Part shown: in pieces, positions 21,377 through 31,878 of the stretch | Numbering within the stretch: position 1 is the stretch's first letter | How the letters are laid out: each line of letters starts with the position of its first letter | Source: Pseudomonas sp. KUIN-1 | GTDB lineage: Bacteria; Pseudomonadota; Gammaproteobacteria; Pseudomonadales; Pseudomonadaceae | Assembly: GCF_009176725.1 (NCBI RefSeq) | Contig: NZ_AP020337.1 | Coordinates: forward strand, 496,001-560,000 | DNA: 64,000 nucleotides | Reading direction: 5' to 3' | Made by a program: the position numbers and the translations under genes | Notes under the pieces: generated by a model | Seen by the model: only the letters and a program-made list of their open reading frames with translations | Told to the model about the DNA's origin: nothing | Database searches by the model: none

Positions 21377-21832
21377 TCAGAATTTCGGCACTGGCGCGCT
21401 GGTGGCGTTTCTCAGTGAGCCGCTTTCCTGGCGCACGACTTCTTTGGGCTTGTACGCGCAATAACCGGGGCGCGGCCCGACTTTCGGGTGGTTGCGGCAG
21501 GTGTCCGGGCGCTTGTCATAGATGGTGCACAGGCGGCTTTTGCGGTCCAGGTACAGGCAGTCGTTGTTGCTCATGCGCTGCAAGGTGAAGATCTCGGACT
21601 TCTGGTTGTAGCGCTCGACGATGCCTTCTTTCTGCAGACGCTTGGCGATGTTCTTCGCCGGGTCGCCGCGTTCGAACTCATCGACGATGCCGATGCGGAT
21701 CAGGTCCTTGATCTTCACTTCTACCGGCAACGTGCAGCAACTGGACACGCAGCCCCCGCACATGTGGCTGGAGTATTTGGCCCAGGTGTCGATGCGATCG
21801 AGTTCTGCGGCGGCGATCAAGGTGGGTTTCAT
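21377..21832 (-). CDS. YkgJ family cysteine-cluster protein
   Basis: A 151-residue soluble protein with a set of cysteines (CGGCVSSCC near residues 25-33, DCLYL, LCTIYDKRPDTC, YCAYK) of the CxxCxxxCC type seen in YkgJ/UPF0153 proteins, thought to bind zinc or an iron-sulfur cluster. No biochemical function can be read from it. It has its own terminator and stands apart from the flanking operons. Confidence 0.85.
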   Translation of the reverse strand: MKPTLIAAAELDRIDTWAKYSSHMCGGCVSSCCTLPVEVKIKDLIRIGIVDEFERGDPAKNIAKRLQKEGIVERYNQKSEIFTLQRMSNNDCLYLDRKSRLCTIYDKRPDTCRNHPKVGPRPGYCAYKPKEVVRQESGSLRNATSAPVPKF

Positions 21833-22005
21833 TTCAGGTCAGGCTTCCGGGTGTATCGGGGCGCGCGATCATACCGGTCTGCAGCGATTTGCAGAAATCA
21901 AAAATTGCCGAAGCGACTGTCGGTCAGGTGTGGGCAGGCAGTCGGCCGCAGAGTCCGCGCCTGCCGAGCGCAGTCGGTCAGCAGGCGCGGTGTCTCAGTG
22001 GGGGC

Positions 22006-23214
22006 TCAGGACTTGAGCTTGTCGTCGGCCCTGAACATGCTGCGGATGCCGCGAACAGCCTGGCGGATGCGGTCCTGGTTCTCGATCAGGGCGAAGCGCA
22101 CGTGGTCGTCGCCGTACTCGCCGAAACCGATGCCCGGCGAGACACACACCTTGGCTTCGGCCAGCAGCTTCTTGGCGAACTCCAGCGAACCCAGGTGCGC
22201 ATAGGCCTGTGGAATCTTCGCCCAGACGTACATCGAGGCCTTGGGGTTCTCGACCATCCAGCCCAGTTCGTGCAAGCCCTTGACCAGTACGTTGCGGCGT
22301 TGGCGATACTGCTCGGCAATGTCGAGCACGCATTGCTGATCGCCTTCCAGCGCGGCAATCGCCGCCACCTGCAGTGGCGTGAAGGTACCGTAGTCGTGGT
22401 AACTCTTGATCCGCGCCAGTGCATTCACCAGTTCGGGGTTGCCGACCATGAAACCAATCCGCCAGCCGGCCATGTTGTAGCTCTTGGACAGGGTGAAGAA
22501 CTCCACGGCAATGTCCTTGGCACCCGGCACCTGCATGATCGACGGGGCTTTCCAGCCATCGTAGACGATGTCGGCGTACGCCAGGTCATGCACCACCAGC
22601 ACGTCGTACTGTTTGGCCAGGGCCACCACGCGCTCGAAGAAATCCAGCTCCACACATTGCGCAGTCGGGTTGGACGGAAAGCCCAGAATCATCATCTTCG
22701 GCTTGGGAATCGAGCCGCGAATGGCTTTTTCCAGCTCGTCGAAGAAGTCCACGCCTGGCACCAGCGGCACCGATCGCACCTGGGCGCCGGCAATCACGGC
22801 ACCGTAGATGTGGATCGGGTAACTGGGGTTGGGCACCAGCACCGTGTCACCCTGGTCCAGCGTGGCGAGCATCAGGTGGGCCAGGCCTTCCTTGGAACCA
22901 ATGGTCACGATCGCTTCGCTTTCAGGGTCGATGTCGACCTCGTAGCGCTTCTTGTACCAGTTGGAAATCGCCCGGCGCAGGCGTGGAATGCCGCGCGAGG
23001 TGGAGTAGCCGTGGGTGTCTTCGCGCTGGGCGACGGTGATCAGCTTGTCGACGATGTGCGGCGGTGTGGCCCCGTCGGGGTTGCCCATGCTCAGGTCGAT
23101 AATGTCCTCACCGCGACGACGGGCAGCCATTTTCAGCTCGGCGGTGATGTTGAACACGTAAGGGGGGAGTCGATCGATGCGCGCAAAGCGGCGCGGCGAA
23201 CCTTGGTCTGCCAT
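22006..23214 (-). CDS. alaC: Alanine-type aminotransferase (AlaC-like)
   Basis: A 402-residue class I PLP aminotransferase. The PLP lysine is K244 in [11 protein letters not shown], and SNPTAQ (181-186) and [11 protein letters not shown] (210-220) are the cofactor-binding motifs. Overall pattern ([19 protein letters not shown] at the N-terminus) resembles glutamate-pyruvate aminotransferase AlaC. The frame runs to 23337, but ATG 23214 ([10 protein letters not shown]) is the family start. It is divergent from ilvD; both genes act in pyruvate-family amino acid synthesis. Confidence 0.88.
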   Translation of the reverse strand: MADQGSPRRFARIDRLPPYVFNITAELKMAARRRGEDIIDLSMGNPDGATPPHIVDKLITVAQREDTHGYSTSRGIPRLRRAISNWYKKRYEVDIDPESEAIVTIGSKEGLAHLMLATLDQGDTVLVPNPSYPIHIYGAVIAGAQVRSVPLVPGVDFFDELEKAIRGSIPKPKMMILGFPSNPTAQCVELDFFERVVALAKQYDVLVVHDLAYADIVYDGWKAPSIMQVPGAKDIAVEFFTLSKSYNMAGWRIGFMVGNPELVNALARIKSYHDYGTFTPLQVAAIAALEGDQQCVLDIAEQYRQRRNVLVKGLHELGWMVENPKASMYVWAKIPQAYAHLGSLEFAKKLLAEAKVCVSPGIGFGEYGDDHVRFALIENQDRIRQAVRGIRSMFRADDKLKS

Positions 23215-23552
23215 GAGTATCTCGCGTACGTAAGCGCCCGGAACCGTCCGAGCGACGTGGCCACATGAGGCGGCCTGCCGAGGAAGATAGATGGGCTGAT
23301 AGCCTTTTGTCCATCGGGATCTGCAACGCCGTGCCAAGACCGATATTCGGACCCCACCAAACCACCCGGCGGTGTAGAATCGGCGCTATTCATCGCCAGT
23401 CATCCCCGGCGGGTTTATGAGCTCAGGCCGAGTACACGGTGATCCCGTGGTGTTCGGTTTCTTCGCTGCCTGCGGTCACTGCCGCTGGTCCGCGACGTCA
23501 ATAGAAGCTCACTCCCTTCCTGATTCAGCCTTATTTTTGCCGGAGTGCTCCA
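23215..23552. other. Divergent promoter region and ilvD leader
   Basis: 338 bases between the alanine aminotransferase and ilvD. A TAGAAT -10-like box is at 23375-23380. Downstream is a strong hairpin, CCGAGTACACGG / CCGTGGTGTTCGG (23428-23457), and a 47-codon open frame reaching into ilvD (annotated separately). The region appears to give ilvD a structured leader of about 160 bases. Confidence 0.5.
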
Positions 23553-23560
23553 ATGCCTGA
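23417..23560 (+). CDS. Possible 47-residue leader peptide overlapping ilvD start
   Basis: ATG at 23417 opens a frame ([20 protein letters not shown]...) that ends TGA at 23558-23560, five bases past the A of the ilvD ATG, so it could couple translation to ilvD. The ribosome-binding site (GGCGGG, six bases upstream) is fair. Its start is followed at once by the hairpin 23428-23457. It contains one Val-Val pair but no run of Ile/Leu/Val codons, so it is not a classical branched-chain attenuator peptide. May be chance. Confidence 0.3.
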   Translation: MSSGRVHGDPVVFGFFAACGHCRWSATSIEAHSLPDSALFLPECSNA

Positions 23561-25400
23561 TTACCGCTCGAAAACCTCCACCCACGGCCGCAACATGGCC
23601 GGCGCCCGTGCCCTGTGGCGCGCCACGGGCATGAAGGACGAAGACTTCAAGAAACCGATCATTGCCATTGCCAACTCCTTCACCCAGTTCGTACCGGGCC
23701 ACGTCCACCTCAAGGACATGGGCCAGCTGGTCGCGCGTGAAGTCGAACGCGCCGGTGGCGTGGCCAAGGAATTCAACACCATTGCGGTCGACGACGGCAT
23801 CGCCATGGGCCACGACGGCATGCTCTATTCGCTGCCGAGCCGCGAGATCATTGCCGACTCGGTCGAGTACATGGTCAACGCGCATTGCGCCGACGCCATC
23901 GTGTGCATTTCCAACTGCGACAAGATCACCCCCGGCATGCTGATGGCGTCGTTGCGCCTGAACATTCCGGTGATCTTCGTCTCCGGCGGGCCGATGGAAG
24001 CGGGCAAGACCAAACTGGCCAGCCACGGCCTGGATCTGGTCGATGCGATGGTCATCGCCGCCGACTCGACGGCCAGTGACGAAAAAGTCGCCGAGTATGA
24101 GCGCAGCGCCTGTCCGACCTGCGGGTCGTGTTCCGGCATGTTCACCGCCAACTCGATGAACTGCCTGACCGAAGCGCTGGGCCTGGCCCTGCCGGGCAAC
24201 GGTTCCGCACTCGCCACCCACAGCGACCGCGAGCAACTGTTCCTGCAGGCCGGCCGCACCATCGTTGACCTGTGCCGTCAGTACTACAAGGAAAACGATG
24301 ATTCGGTGTTGCCGCGCAACATCGCCAACTTCAAGGCGTTCGAGAACGCCATGACGCTGGACATCGCCATGGGCGGTTCGACCAACACCATCCTGCACTT
24401 GCTGGCGGCGGCTCAGGAAGCCGAGATCGACTTCGACCTGCGTCACATCGATCGTCTGTCGCGCAAGGTGCCGCAGCTGTGCAAGGTCGCGCCGAACATC
24501 CAGAAGTACCACATGGAAGACGTGCACCGCGCGGGCGGGATCTTCAGCATCCTCGGCGAGCTGGCGCGTGGCGGCCTGCTGCACACCGACCTGCCGACCG
24601 TACACAGCAAGACCCTGGCCGAAGGCATCGCCAAATGGGACATCACCCAGACTGACGACGAAGCCGTGCACACCTTCTTCAAGGCAGGCCCGGCGGGCAT
24701 CCCGACGCAGACCGCGTTCAGCCAGTCGACCCGTTGGGACAGCCTGGATGACGACCGTGAAAACGGCTGCATCCGTAGCGTCCAGCACGCCTATTCGCAG
24801 GAAGGTGGCCTGGCCGTGCTGTACGGCAACATCGCCCTGGACGGCTGCGTGGTGAAAACCGCCGGTGTCGACGAGTCGATCCACGTCTTCGAAGGCAATG
24901 CGAAGATCTTCGAAAGCCAGGACAGCGCGGTGCGCGGGATTCTTGCCGATGAAGTCAAAGCGGGCGACATTGTCATTATCCGCTACGAAGGCCCGAAAGG
25001 CGGTCCGGGCATGCAGGAAATGCTCTACCCGACGTCCTACCTGAAGTCCAAGGGGCTGGGCAAGGATTGCGCGCTGCTGACTGACGGCCGTTTCTCGGGC
25101 GGTACGTCCGGCCTGTCCATCGGCCACGCCTCGCCGGAAGCGGCGGCAGGTGGCGCGATTGGTCTGGTGCGTGACGGTGACAAGGTGCTGATCGACATCC
25201 CCAATCGCTCGATCAACCTGCTGATCGACGATGCCGAGATGGCCGAGCGTCGCGCCGAACAGGACAAGAAAGGCTGGAAGCCTGTCGAGTCGCGTCCGCG
25301 CAAAGTGACCACCGCCCTCAAGGCCTACGCCCTGCTGGCGACCAGCGCCGACAAGGGCGCGGTGCGTGACAAGGCGTTGCTGGACAAGCTGGTACCTTGA
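23553..25400 (+). CDS. ilvD: Dihydroxy-acid dehydratase
   Basis: A 615-residue iron-sulfur dehydratase that makes the 2-oxo acids leading to valine and isoleucine. [20 protein letters not shown] is the standard N-terminus. Cluster cysteines lie in [10 protein letters not shown] and [19 protein letters not shown], and [20 protein letters not shown] is the C-terminal signature. Length fits the E. coli type enzyme. It appears to be monocistronic, closed by a strong terminator. Confidence 0.97.
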   Translation: MPDYRSKTSTHGRNMAGARALWRATGMKDEDFKKPIIAIANSFTQFVPGHVHLKDMGQLVAREVERAGGVAKEFNTIAVDDGIAMGHDGMLYSLPSREIIADSVEYMVNAHCADAIVCISNCDKITPGMLMASLRLNIPVIFVSGGPMEAGKTKLASHGLDLVDAMVIAADSTASDEKVAEYERSACPTCGSCSGMFTANSMNCLTEALGLALPGNGSALATHSDREQLFLQAGRTIVDLCRQYYKENDDSVLPRNIANFKAFENAMTLDIAMGGSTNTILHLLAAAQEAEIDFDLRHIDRLSRKVPQLCKVAPNIQKYHMEDVHRAGGIFSILGELARGGLLHTDLPTVHSKTLAEGIAKWDITQTDDEAVHTFFKAGPAGIPTQTAFSQSTRWDSLDDDRENGCIRSVQHAYSQEGGLAVLYGNIALDGCVVKTAGVDESIHVFEGNAKIFESQDSAVRGILADEVKAGDIVIIRYEGPKGGPGMQEMLYPTSYLKSKGLGKDCALLTDGRFSGGTSGLSIGHASPEAAAGGAIGLVRDGDKVLIDIPNRSINLLIDDAEMAERRAEQDKKGWKPVESRPRKVTTALKAYALLATSADKGAVRDKALLDKLVP

Positions 25401-25421
25401 TCCGCATCGGTAGAAGGTAAA

Positions 25422-25456
25422 AGCAAAAGCCCGGCAGAGATGCCGGGCTTTTTGCT
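25422..25456. terminator. Bidirectional terminator between ilvD and the DUF3392 gene
   Basis: Stem AGCAAAAGCCCGGCA / TGCCGGGCTTTTTGCT around a four-base loop. It can serve both convergent genes. Confidence 0.9.
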
Positions 25457-25475
25457 GCGTTTGAAAAAGCAGCGC

Positions 25476-25799
25476 TTACTTGCGGTCCGCAATCACCCCG
25501 ATCAGCACCAGCACCACCAGCAGCACCGGTGCCAGGCTGTAGTTGTTGAACTGGCTGAGGCCGCGCACTACCCACGGTGTGGCGTAGATCAGCGCCGCGC
25601 CGCTGCCCACGGCGCACAGCAGGGCGATGAGCGGGATGCGCAGGGCGCCGGTAATGCCGCTGATTCGCTGTTCCAGCCAGCCTTTGATGTCCGAGCCGAA
25701 CAGCACCAGCAGGCAGCCCACCAGCGCGAGCGCGATTTCCGAGAGATTGCTGCGACTCCAGCGCGAAACGGTGGCGAGCAAGTCGAGTACGAAATCCAT
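25476..25799 (-). CDS. DUF3392 small membrane protein
   Basis: A 107-residue protein with three hydrophobic helices (about residues 20-36, 52-72, 86-104) and a short hydrophilic start (MDFVLDLLATVSRWSR). It matches the DUF3392 proteins found beside hemW in Pseudomonas. Function unknown. It lies 9 bases downstream of hemW and ends the minus-strand operon before the bidirectional terminator. Confidence 0.8.
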   Translation of the reverse strand: MDFVLDLLATVSRWSRSNLSEIALALVGCLLVLFGSDIKGWLEQRISGITGALRIPLIALLCAVGSGAALIYATPWVVRGLSQFNNYSLAPVLLVVLVLIGVIADRK

Positions 25800-25808
25800 G
25801 CAGGGTCC

Positions 25809-27023
25809 TTAGATCAGAAAGTATTGCAGCAGGTCATTGAGGAACAGCTGGCCTTGTGGCGTGGCGATCAGGCGTGTCGGGTCCTGGTGCAGCAAGCCCT
25901 TTTGTTCAGCCTGTCGACGCGCCTCGGCCAGCGAATCGAGGCTTAGACCGGTTCTTTCGCGAAATAACGCAGCGTCCACACCATTTGTCAGTCGCAGTGC
26001 GTTCATCAGGAATTCGAACGGCAATTCATCGAGCGGCAACAGCTTGGAACCGGCCTGAAACGGCTTGTCCGGGTTCAGGTAATCCTTGGGCAGCCGTGTT
26101 TTCCAAGTACGGACAATGCGCCCGTCCGGGTGGCTCAGCTTGCCGTGTGCGCCTGCGCCGATGCCGATGAAATCACCGAACGCCCAATAGTTGAGGTTAT
26201 GCCGCGCCGGTTTCCCGGGCTGTGCATAAGCCGACACTTCGTACTGCGCGTAGCCATGAGTGGCCAGCAACTGCTGTCCGGTTTCCTGAATGTCCCAGAG
26301 AATGTCGTCTTCGGGCAGCACCGGTGGCTGATTCCAGAACACCGTGTTGGGCTCCAGGGTCAGTTGATACCAGGACAGGTGGGTCGGCGCGAGGGCAATG
26401 GCCTGGCGCAGATCGGCCAGTGCTTCGTCCTGGGATTGATCCGGCAGGCCGTGCATCAGGTCCAGGTTGAAGTTGTCGAAACCGGCCCGGCGCGCCATGT
26501 CGGCGGCGCGAATCGCTTCGTCGCCGTTGTGAATGCGGCCCAGCGCCTTGAGTTTGGATTCCTGAAAGCTCTGAATGCCGATCGACAACCGATTGATGCC
26601 CAGGCCGCGATAGGCGCTGAACTTGGCCTGTTCGAAGGTGCCGGGGTTGGCTTCCAGGGTGATCTCGATGTCGCTGGCAAAGCGGATGCGCTGTTCGACG
26701 CCTTGCAGCAGGCGCCCCAGCGCATCGGCGCTGAACAGGCTCGGCGTACCGCCACCAAAGAAGATCGATTGCAGCTCGCGGCCGTAGACGTGCGGCAGGT
26801 CAAGGTCGAGGTCGGCGAGCAGGGCGTCGACATATTCCTGTTCCGGCAGCACCGGGCTGGCGGTGTGCGAGTTGAAGTCGCAGTACGGGCATTTGCGCAC
26901 GCACCACGGAATATGGATGTATAGCGACAACGGCGGCAGGTGCGGCAGCGCAGGGCGCGGGCTCTCTGACGAGAAGCCGCTCTCGCCGAGAAACAGCGGC
27001 TGCGCAGGCGAATCGTGGGTCAT
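25809..27023 (-). CDS. hemW: Radical SAM heme chaperone
   Basis: A 404-residue radical SAM protein. The cluster motif is [11 protein letters not shown] (CxxxCxxC plus the extra F/C context that separates HemW from HemN), followed by [11 protein letters not shown] and the LEANPGTF motif. HemW binds haem and inserts it into target proteins; older records call it coproporphyrinogen oxidase. The first four bases overlap the rdgB stop (ATGA), showing translational coupling. A HemW C-terminal domain is present. Confidence 0.93.
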   Translation of the reverse strand: MTHDSPAQPLFLGESGFSSESPRPALPHLPPLSLYIHIPWCVRKCPYCDFNSHTASPVLPEQEYVDALLADLDLDLPHVYGRELQSIFFGGGTPSLFSADALGRLLQGVEQRIRFASDIEITLEANPGTFEQAKFSAYRGLGINRLSIGIQSFQESKLKALGRIHNGDEAIRAADMARRAGFDNFNLDLMHGLPDQSQDEALADLRQAIALAPTHLSWYQLTLEPNTVFWNQPPVLPEDDILWDIQETGQQLLATHGYAQYEVSAYAQPGKPARHNLNYWAFGDFIGIGAGAHGKLSHPDGRIVRTWKTRLPKDYLNPDKPFQAGSKLLPLDELPFEFLMNALRLTNGVDAALFRERTGLSLDSLAEARRQAEQKGLLHQDPTRLIATPQGQLFLNDLLQYFLI

Positions 27024-27613
27024 TGCAGACCCAGGCGTTGCCGCAACAGGACCATCGCGCGGGCGCGGTGGCTGAGCTGGTTCTTCTCGGTCGGGCCCAG
27101 TTCGGCGCTCGAGCAGTTGCGCTCCGGCACCCAGAACAGCGGGTCATAGCCGAAGCCGTGTTCGCCGCTGGCGGCGTGCAGGATGCGCCCGTGCCACAGT
27201 CCTTCACAGAGGATCGGCAATGGGTCGTCGGCGTGGCGTACCAGTGCCAATACGCACACGAACTGCGCACCACGCTGTTCGTCCGGCACGTCTTTAAGCG
27301 CCTCCAGCAGCTTGGCGTTGTTGGCGGCATCGCCCTGGCCATCGGCGTAGCGTGCTGAATAGATACCCGGCGCACCGCCGAGAAAGTCCACTGCCAGCCC
27401 CGAGTCGTCGGCCAGCGCAGGCAGGCCGGACAGGCGCGCGGCGTTGCGTGCCTTGAGGATCGCATTCTCGACGAAGGACAGGCCGGTTTCTTCCGGCTCC
27501 ACCAGACTGAACTCGCTGACCGAGCGCAGCGTTACGCTGTCGCCGAGCATGGCCTGGAGTTCCTTGAGTTTGCCGCCATTGTGGCTGGCCAGTACGAGTT
27601 GTGTGAGGTTCAT
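27020..27613 (-). CDS. rdgB: dITP/XTP pyrophosphatase
   Basis: A 197-residue Ham1/RdgB nucleotide pyrophosphatase that removes dITP, ITP and XTP from the nucleotide pool. Motifs [12 protein letters not shown] at the N-terminus, [22 protein letters not shown] and GFGYDPLFW are all present. It sits 33 bases after metW. P. aeruginosa has one more gene between these two; here there is none. Confidence 0.96.
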   Translation of the reverse strand: MNLTQLVLASHNGGKLKELQAMLGDSVTLRSVSEFSLVEPEETGLSFVENAILKARNAARLSGLPALADDSGLAVDFLGGAPGIYSARYADGQGDAANNAKLLEALKDVPDEQRGAQFVCVLALVRHADDPLPILCEGLWHGRILHAASGEHGFGYDPLFWVPERNCSSAELGPTEKNQLSHRARAMVLLRQRLGLQ

Positions 27614-27646
27614 GGTTGGCCTGTCGTGGTGCTTGGAAACGGTCGA

Positions 27647-28267
27647 TTAAACGGCAATCCTGTGGTCCGTCAGCCCGGGGCTTGTGACGCGATAGATGCC
27701 GATCTCGCCGAGCAGATTAGGCCAGAGTTTGCTGGCCCAGCCGTGACGGTGCTGCTGATCGACCGCCAGCCTGTCGAGCACCTGCGCATCGCGCTCGCGG
27801 CACAGCTCTTCGAAGTCGCCGAAGGTGCAGAAGTGAATGTTCGGCGTGTTGTACCAGGTATACGGCAGGAATTCGGACACCGGCATGCGGCCCTTGCTCG
27901 CCAGATACCAGCGGCAGCGCCAGTGACCGAAATTCGGAAAGGTGATGATGCACTGGCGACCGACGCGCAGCATCTCGTCGAGGATGCGGTCCGGGTAATG
28001 CACCGCCTGCAGGGCCTGAGTCATGACCACGACATCGAAGCTGTTGCTGGCAAAGTTGCCCAGCCCCTTGTCGAGGTCCTGCTCGATAACGTTGATGCCC
28101 TTGGCAACACACTCGGCAATGTTGGCCGCGTCGTTTTCCAGCCCGTAGCCGGTGACCTGCTTGTGGTCACGCAGCCAGGTCAGCAATTCGCCGTCACCGC
28201 AGCCCAGGTCGAGCACGCGGCTGCCCGCGGGAATCCATTCCTGAATGATTTCCAGATCGGCTCTCAT
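27647..28267 (-). CDS. metW: Methionine biosynthesis protein MetW
   Basis: A 206-residue SAM-dependent methyltransferase-like protein. VLDLGCGDGELLTWL is the SAM-binding motif. MetW is encoded with MetX in many proteobacteria and is needed for full homoserine acylation; it is reported to help MetX act as a succinyltransferase. The gap to metX is seven bases, so they are one translation unit. Confidence 0.95.
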   Translation of the reverse strand: MRADLEIIQEWIPAGSRVLDLGCGDGELLTWLRDHKQVTGYGLENDAANIAECVAKGINVIEQDLDKGLGNFASNSFDVVVMTQALQAVHYPDRILDEMLRVGRQCIITFPNFGHWRCRWYLASKGRMPVSEFLPYTWYNTPNIHFCTFGDFEELCRERDAQVLDRLAVDQQHRHGWASKLWPNLLGEIGIYRVTSPGLTDHRIAV

Positions 28268-28274
28268 GGCGTCC

Positions 28275-29414
28275 TCACAACGAAATTCGGTTCATGTAAT
28301 TACCGAAAGCCTGCAAGTAGCGCGGAATCGGGATCAGAAAGGCGTCGTGGCCCTGCGGTGCATCGATTTCCAGGTAGCAGACGTCCTTGCGCGCGGCCAT
28401 CAGCGCGTCCACCAGTTCCCGCGAGCGGGCCGGCGAGAAGCGCCAGTCGGTGGTGAACGACATCACGCAGAACCTGGCGGTGGCGTTGGCGAAGGTTTTG
28501 GCCAGGTCGTCGTTGAAGTTCGCCGCAGGGTCGAAGTAATCCAGTGCCTTGGTCATCAACAGGTAGGTATTGGCGTCGAAACGCCCGGAAAACTCTTCGC
28601 CCTGATAGCGCAGGTAGCTTTCGACCTGGAACTCGACGCTGTGAAAGTCGTAGTTGAGTTTTTCGCTCTTCAGGCCACGGCCGAATTTCTCGCCCATCGA
28701 GTCATCCGACAGGTAGGTGATGTGCCCGACCATTCGCGCCAGCATCAGGCCGCGCTTGGGAATCACGCCGCGTTCCTGGAACGAGCCTCCGTGAAATTCC
28801 GGGTCGGTGAGAATGGCCTGGCGGGCCACCTCGTTGAACGCGATGTTCTGTGCCGACAGCTTGGGCGCCGAGGCGATTGCCAGGCAATGGCGTACGCGGT
28901 TCGGATAACTGATGGTCCATTGCAGCGCCTGCATGCCGCCCAGGCTGCCGCCAATCACCGCAGCCCAGGTGTCGATGCCGAGCAGATCGGCCAGCCGGGA
29001 CTGGCTGTTGACCCAGTCTTCCACGGTCACCACCGGGAAATTGGCGCCGAACGGCTTGCCGGTGTCCGGGTCAATGCTGCTCGGCCCGGTCGAGCCGTTG
29101 CAACCGCCCAGATTGTTGAGGCTGACGACGAAGAACTTAGTGGTGTCGATCGGCTTGCCGGGACCGATACAGCTGTCCCACCAACCGGGTTTGCGGTCGT
29201 CAGCGCTGTGGAAGCCTGCGGCATGGTGATGCCCGGACAGCGCATGACAGATCAGCACGGCATTGCTGCGTGCGGCGTTGAGTTGACCGTAGGTTTCGTA
29301 AATCAGGTCATAGGCTGGCAACGAACGCCCGCAGGCCAGCGCCAGAGGCTCGCTGAAATGCGCCGTTTGCGGCGTGACCAGTCCGACAGAATCGTGAGGG
29401 AATACCGTGGGCAT
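28275..29414 (-). CDS. metX: Homoserine O-succinyltransferase (MetX family)
   Basis: A 379-residue alpha/beta-hydrolase fold acyltransferase. The nucleophile is S157 in [12 protein letters not shown]; the acid and base are in FTTDWRF and APQGHDAFL near the C-terminus. It acylates homoserine, the first committed step to methionine. Pseudomonas MetX proteins of this type, paired with MetW, use succinyl-CoA, unlike the acetyl-CoA using MetX of Gram-positives. The upstream gap holds a REP doublet that separates it from yggT. Confidence 0.95.
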   Translation of the reverse strand: MPTVFPHDSVGLVTPQTAHFSEPLALACGRSLPAYDLIYETYGQLNAARSNAVLICHALSGHHHAAGFHSADDRKPGWWDSCIGPGKPIDTTKFFVVSLNNLGGCNGSTGPSSIDPDTGKPFGANFPVVTVEDWVNSQSRLADLLGIDTWAAVIGGSLGGMQALQWTISYPNRVRHCLAIASAPKLSAQNIAFNEVARQAILTDPEFHGGSFQERGVIPKRGLMLARMVGHITYLSDDSMGEKFGRGLKSEKLNYDFHSVEFQVESYLRYQGEEFSGRFDANTYLLMTKALDYFDPAANFNDDLAKTFANATARFCVMSFTTDWRFSPARSRELVDALMAARKDVCYLEIDAPQGHDAFLIPIPRYLQAFGNYMNRISL

Positions 29415-29517
29415 CGACCCTGCTCTCGCATAAATGAGGCGTAAGTCTAAAGACCGCGGGGTGCAGCGGCAATAAGGGATATTGTGAGACGCAAATCAAC
29501 GGCACGATAGTTAAGGC

Positions 29518-29660
29518 TGTTGTAGGAGCGAACTTGTTCGCGAAGGCGTTGCTTGGGTCGATATATCCTCTTTGGATGTACCTACCCCTTCGCGAACAAG
29601 TTCGCTCCTACGGCCTACGGCCAGAATCAAAAGCGGACTTGTGTGTAACGTCGAGCATTG
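29518..29660. repeat. REP doublet (REPIN-like)
   Basis: Opposed REP units GTAGGAGCGAACTTGTTCGC (from about 29522) and TTCGCGAACAAGTTCGCTCC (from about 29589) with a different, shorter loop than the 3.9 and 10.2 kb copies. The right arm continues into CGGCCAGAATCAAAAGCGG and ACTTGTGTGTAACG, as in the other copies; the left outer arm is missing, so this copy is incomplete. Confidence 0.85.
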
Positions 29661-29680
29661 GAACGTTGGAACAAGAGTGC

Positions 29681-30271
29681 TTACATCAACAACCGCAGCA
29701 CATCCGGCATGTTGCTCATAGCGGCGAGGTTGTTGATGACCAGCATGTCCAGCAGTTTGAGCACCAGGAATGCGAGGATCGGCGAGATGTCCAGGCCGCC
29801 CAGATTCGGGACGATCTTGCGGAACGGTGCCAGTGCCGGTTCGCAGATCTGGTTGACCAGTTCCGCGCCGGGGTTGTGGCTGCCCGGTGCGACCCACGAC
29901 AGAATCACGCTGATGATCAGGGCAAAGAAGAAGATCTTCAGGAACAGCGCGGTCACGCCGATGATCGACCACAGCAGCAGGTGCAGCGGGTCGCCCGTGG
30001 TGCCGAACATCAGCAGCAGGGTCAGGGCCATCAGGATCATCTGCACGATGATCGCCAGCACCAGCGACGACATGTCCAGCCCGAACAGGCTGGGGATGAT
30101 GCGCCGCAGCGGCTTGAGCAGCGGCTGGGTGGCGCGCACGATGAACTGGCATAGCGGGTTGTAGAAGTTGGCCCGTACCAGTTGCAGGACAAAGCGCAAC
30201 AGTACGATCAGCAGGTAAAGACTGCCAAGCGTCTGCAGGACGTAAATTGCAGCGGTGTTCAATCCGATCAT
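29681..30271 (-). CDS. YggT family membrane protein
   Basis: A 196-residue inner-membrane protein made of two similar YGGT halves, each with a pair of helices and the motif P-(L/I)-LxPxRRIIP or PFRKIVPNLGGLDISP. The E. coli relative is linked to osmotic shock and potassium tolerance; some relatives act in cell division or photosystem biogenesis. ATG 30271 (MIGLNTAAIYVLQTLG) is chosen over the longer frame to 30331, which would overlap proC. Linked to proC and yggS in nearly all gammaproteobacteria. Confidence 0.9.
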   Translation of the reverse strand: MIGLNTAAIYVLQTLGSLYLLIVLLRFVLQLVRANFYNPLCQFIVRATQPLLKPLRRIIPSLFGLDMSSLVLAIIVQMILMALTLLLMFGTTGDPLHLLLWSIIGVTALFLKIFFFALIISVILSWVAPGSHNPGAELVNQICEPALAPFRKIVPNLGGLDISPILAFLVLKLLDMLVINNLAAMSNMPDVLRLLM

Positions 30272-30296
30272 CGATCTGCTCCAGAAAACCCGAAAA

Positions 30297-31115
30297 TTAT
30301 TTGCCCAGTTGTTCAGCCAGCTCGGCTGCACGATGGTCTGCGGCGGTCAGTGCCGTTTCCACGAGTGCCTCGAAGCCGCCCGCCTGAAATGCCTTGATAG
30401 CCGCCTCGGTGGTCCCGCCCGGCGAAGTGACGCGACGACGCAGTTCGCCCGCGCCTGCATCACTGCCAGTCGCGATCAGGGCCGAGCCCAGCGCTGTCTG
30501 CAGGGTCAGCTTTTTAGCGATGTCCTCCGGCAGACCCAGTTTTACGCCTGCCGCTGTCATCGCTTCCATCATCAGAAAGAAATACGCCGGGCCACTGCCG
30601 GAAACGGCCGTGACAGCGTCCATGTGTTTTTCCTGCTCGACCCAGACCGCGATGCCTACCGCGGCCAGCAACGCCTCGGCCTGCTCACGCTGCTCGGGCG
30701 TGACGTTGTCGGTCGCGTACAGCCCGCTGGCACCCTGACGCAGCAGCGAGGGCGTATTGGGCATGCAGCGCACCACCGGCTGCTCGCCCAGCCATTGAGT
30801 CAGGCTGGCGCAGGTGATGCCGGCCGCGACCGAAACAATCAGCTGGTGAGGTTCGAGACTGGACTTCAAGGCCTGACAGACGGTTTTCATCATCTGCGGC
30901 TTGACTGCCAGTACCACCACGTCGACGCCCTTAATGGCTTCAGCGTTGTCAGCGAATACCTGGATGCCGTGATCGTTGGCAATGCGTTCGCGGGTTTCGG
31001 CACCCGGCGCACTGGCACTGATCAGTGCCGCCTCCACGCCCTGGGCGCGCAGGCCGCCGATCAGGCTGGCGGCCATGTTACCGGCACCGACGAAGGCAAT
31101 ACGGGTCTTGCTCAT
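30297..31115 (-). CDS. proC: Pyrroline-5-carboxylate reductase
   Basis: A 272-residue enzyme of proline synthesis. The NADPH motif FVGAGNMAASLIGGL is at residues 8-22, and the C-terminal signature EQEKHMDAVTAVSGSGPAYF plus LRRRVTSPGGTTEAAI is complete. It lies 21 bases after yggS and 25 before yggT in one operon. Confidence 0.96.
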   Translation of the reverse strand: MSKTRIAFVGAGNMAASLIGGLRAQGVEAALISASAPGAETRERIANDHGIQVFADNAEAIKGVDVVVLAVKPQMMKTVCQALKSSLEPHQLIVSVAAGITCASLTQWLGEQPVVRCMPNTPSLLRQGASGLYATDNVTPEQREQAEALLAAVGIAVWVEQEKHMDAVTAVSGSGPAYFFLMMEAMTAAGVKLGLPEDIAKKLTLQTALGSALIATGSDAGAGELRRRVTSPGGTTEAAIKAFQAGGFEALVETALTAADHRAAELAEQLGK

Positions 31116-31136
31116 GAAGGGGTCCTTGTGAAGAGT

Positions 31137-31823
31137 TTATGCCTGGCCATAGTCGCGGGCGCCAAAAAGAGCGGTGCCGATGCGCACCCAGGTTGCGCCT
31201 TGTGCAATGGCGGCTTCCAGGTCGTGGCTCATGCCCATGGAAAGTGTGTCGAGCGCCAGGTTCAACTGCTCCTGCAGCGCGCGTACGGCGGCGAAGGATG
31301 CGTCCTGCGCCGCAGGATCGTCTGTGGGCTCGGGGATGGCCATCAGGCCGCGCAACCTGAGTCGCGGCAGGGCGATGATGGCAGCGGCCAGCGCAGGCAG
31401 GTCCTGAGGCGTACAGCCCGACTTGCTGGCCTCGCCACTGACGTTCACCTGAATGCAGATGTTCAGCGGTTCAAGCGCTTCGGGGCGTTGCTCGGACAGG
31501 CGTTGCGCGATTTTCAGGCGGTCCACGGAATGTACCCAGTCGAAGTTCTCGGCGATAGCTCGCGTCTTGTTCGATTGAATGGGGCCAATGAAGTGCCAGC
31601 ACAAGGGCAGGTCGCTCAGTTCGAGCTGTTTGCCCAGCGCTTCCTGTAAATAATTTTCGCCAAAATCGCGCAAGCCTGCGTTGTAAGCTTCACGCAGGTC
31701 ACTGGCAGGCTTGGTTTTACTCACCGCCAGCAGGCCGACGGACGCCGGATCGCGCTCGGCGGCAAGCGCTGCGTCGCGAATTCGCTGTTCGAGCGTTGAA
31801 ATGTTAGCTGCTATCGTGGACAT
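31137..31823 (-). CDS. yggS: PLP homeostasis protein YggS
   Basis: A 228-residue PLP-binding protein of the PLPBP/YBL036C family. LLAVSKTKPASDLREAY holds the PLP lysine, and WHFIGPIQSNKTR and VNVSGEASKSG are family motifs. It buffers pyridoxal phosphate and has no known catalytic activity. It is the first gene of the yggS-proC-yggT operon and is divergent from pilT with 55 bases between starts. Confidence 0.95.
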   Translation of the reverse strand: MSTIAANISTLEQRIRDAALAAERDPASVGLLAVSKTKPASDLREAYNAGLRDFGENYLQEALGKQLELSDLPLCWHFIGPIQSNKTRAIAENFDWVHSVDRLKIAQRLSEQRPEALEPLNICIQVNVSGEASKSGCTPQDLPALAAAIIALPRLRLRGLMAIPEPTDDPAAQDASFAAVRALQEQLNLALDTLSMGMSHDLEAAIAQGATWVRIGTALFGARDYGQA

Positions 31824-31878
31824 TGATTTGCGCCAGTCAGGCTAAGGTCTGCGGCATTCTATGTGATTGAGGAGCTGT

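Noticed and set aside
23415..25127. A 570-codon frame antisense to ilvD
   Set aside because: ilvD on the plus strand is unmistakable; the antisense frame is a codon-usage artefact.
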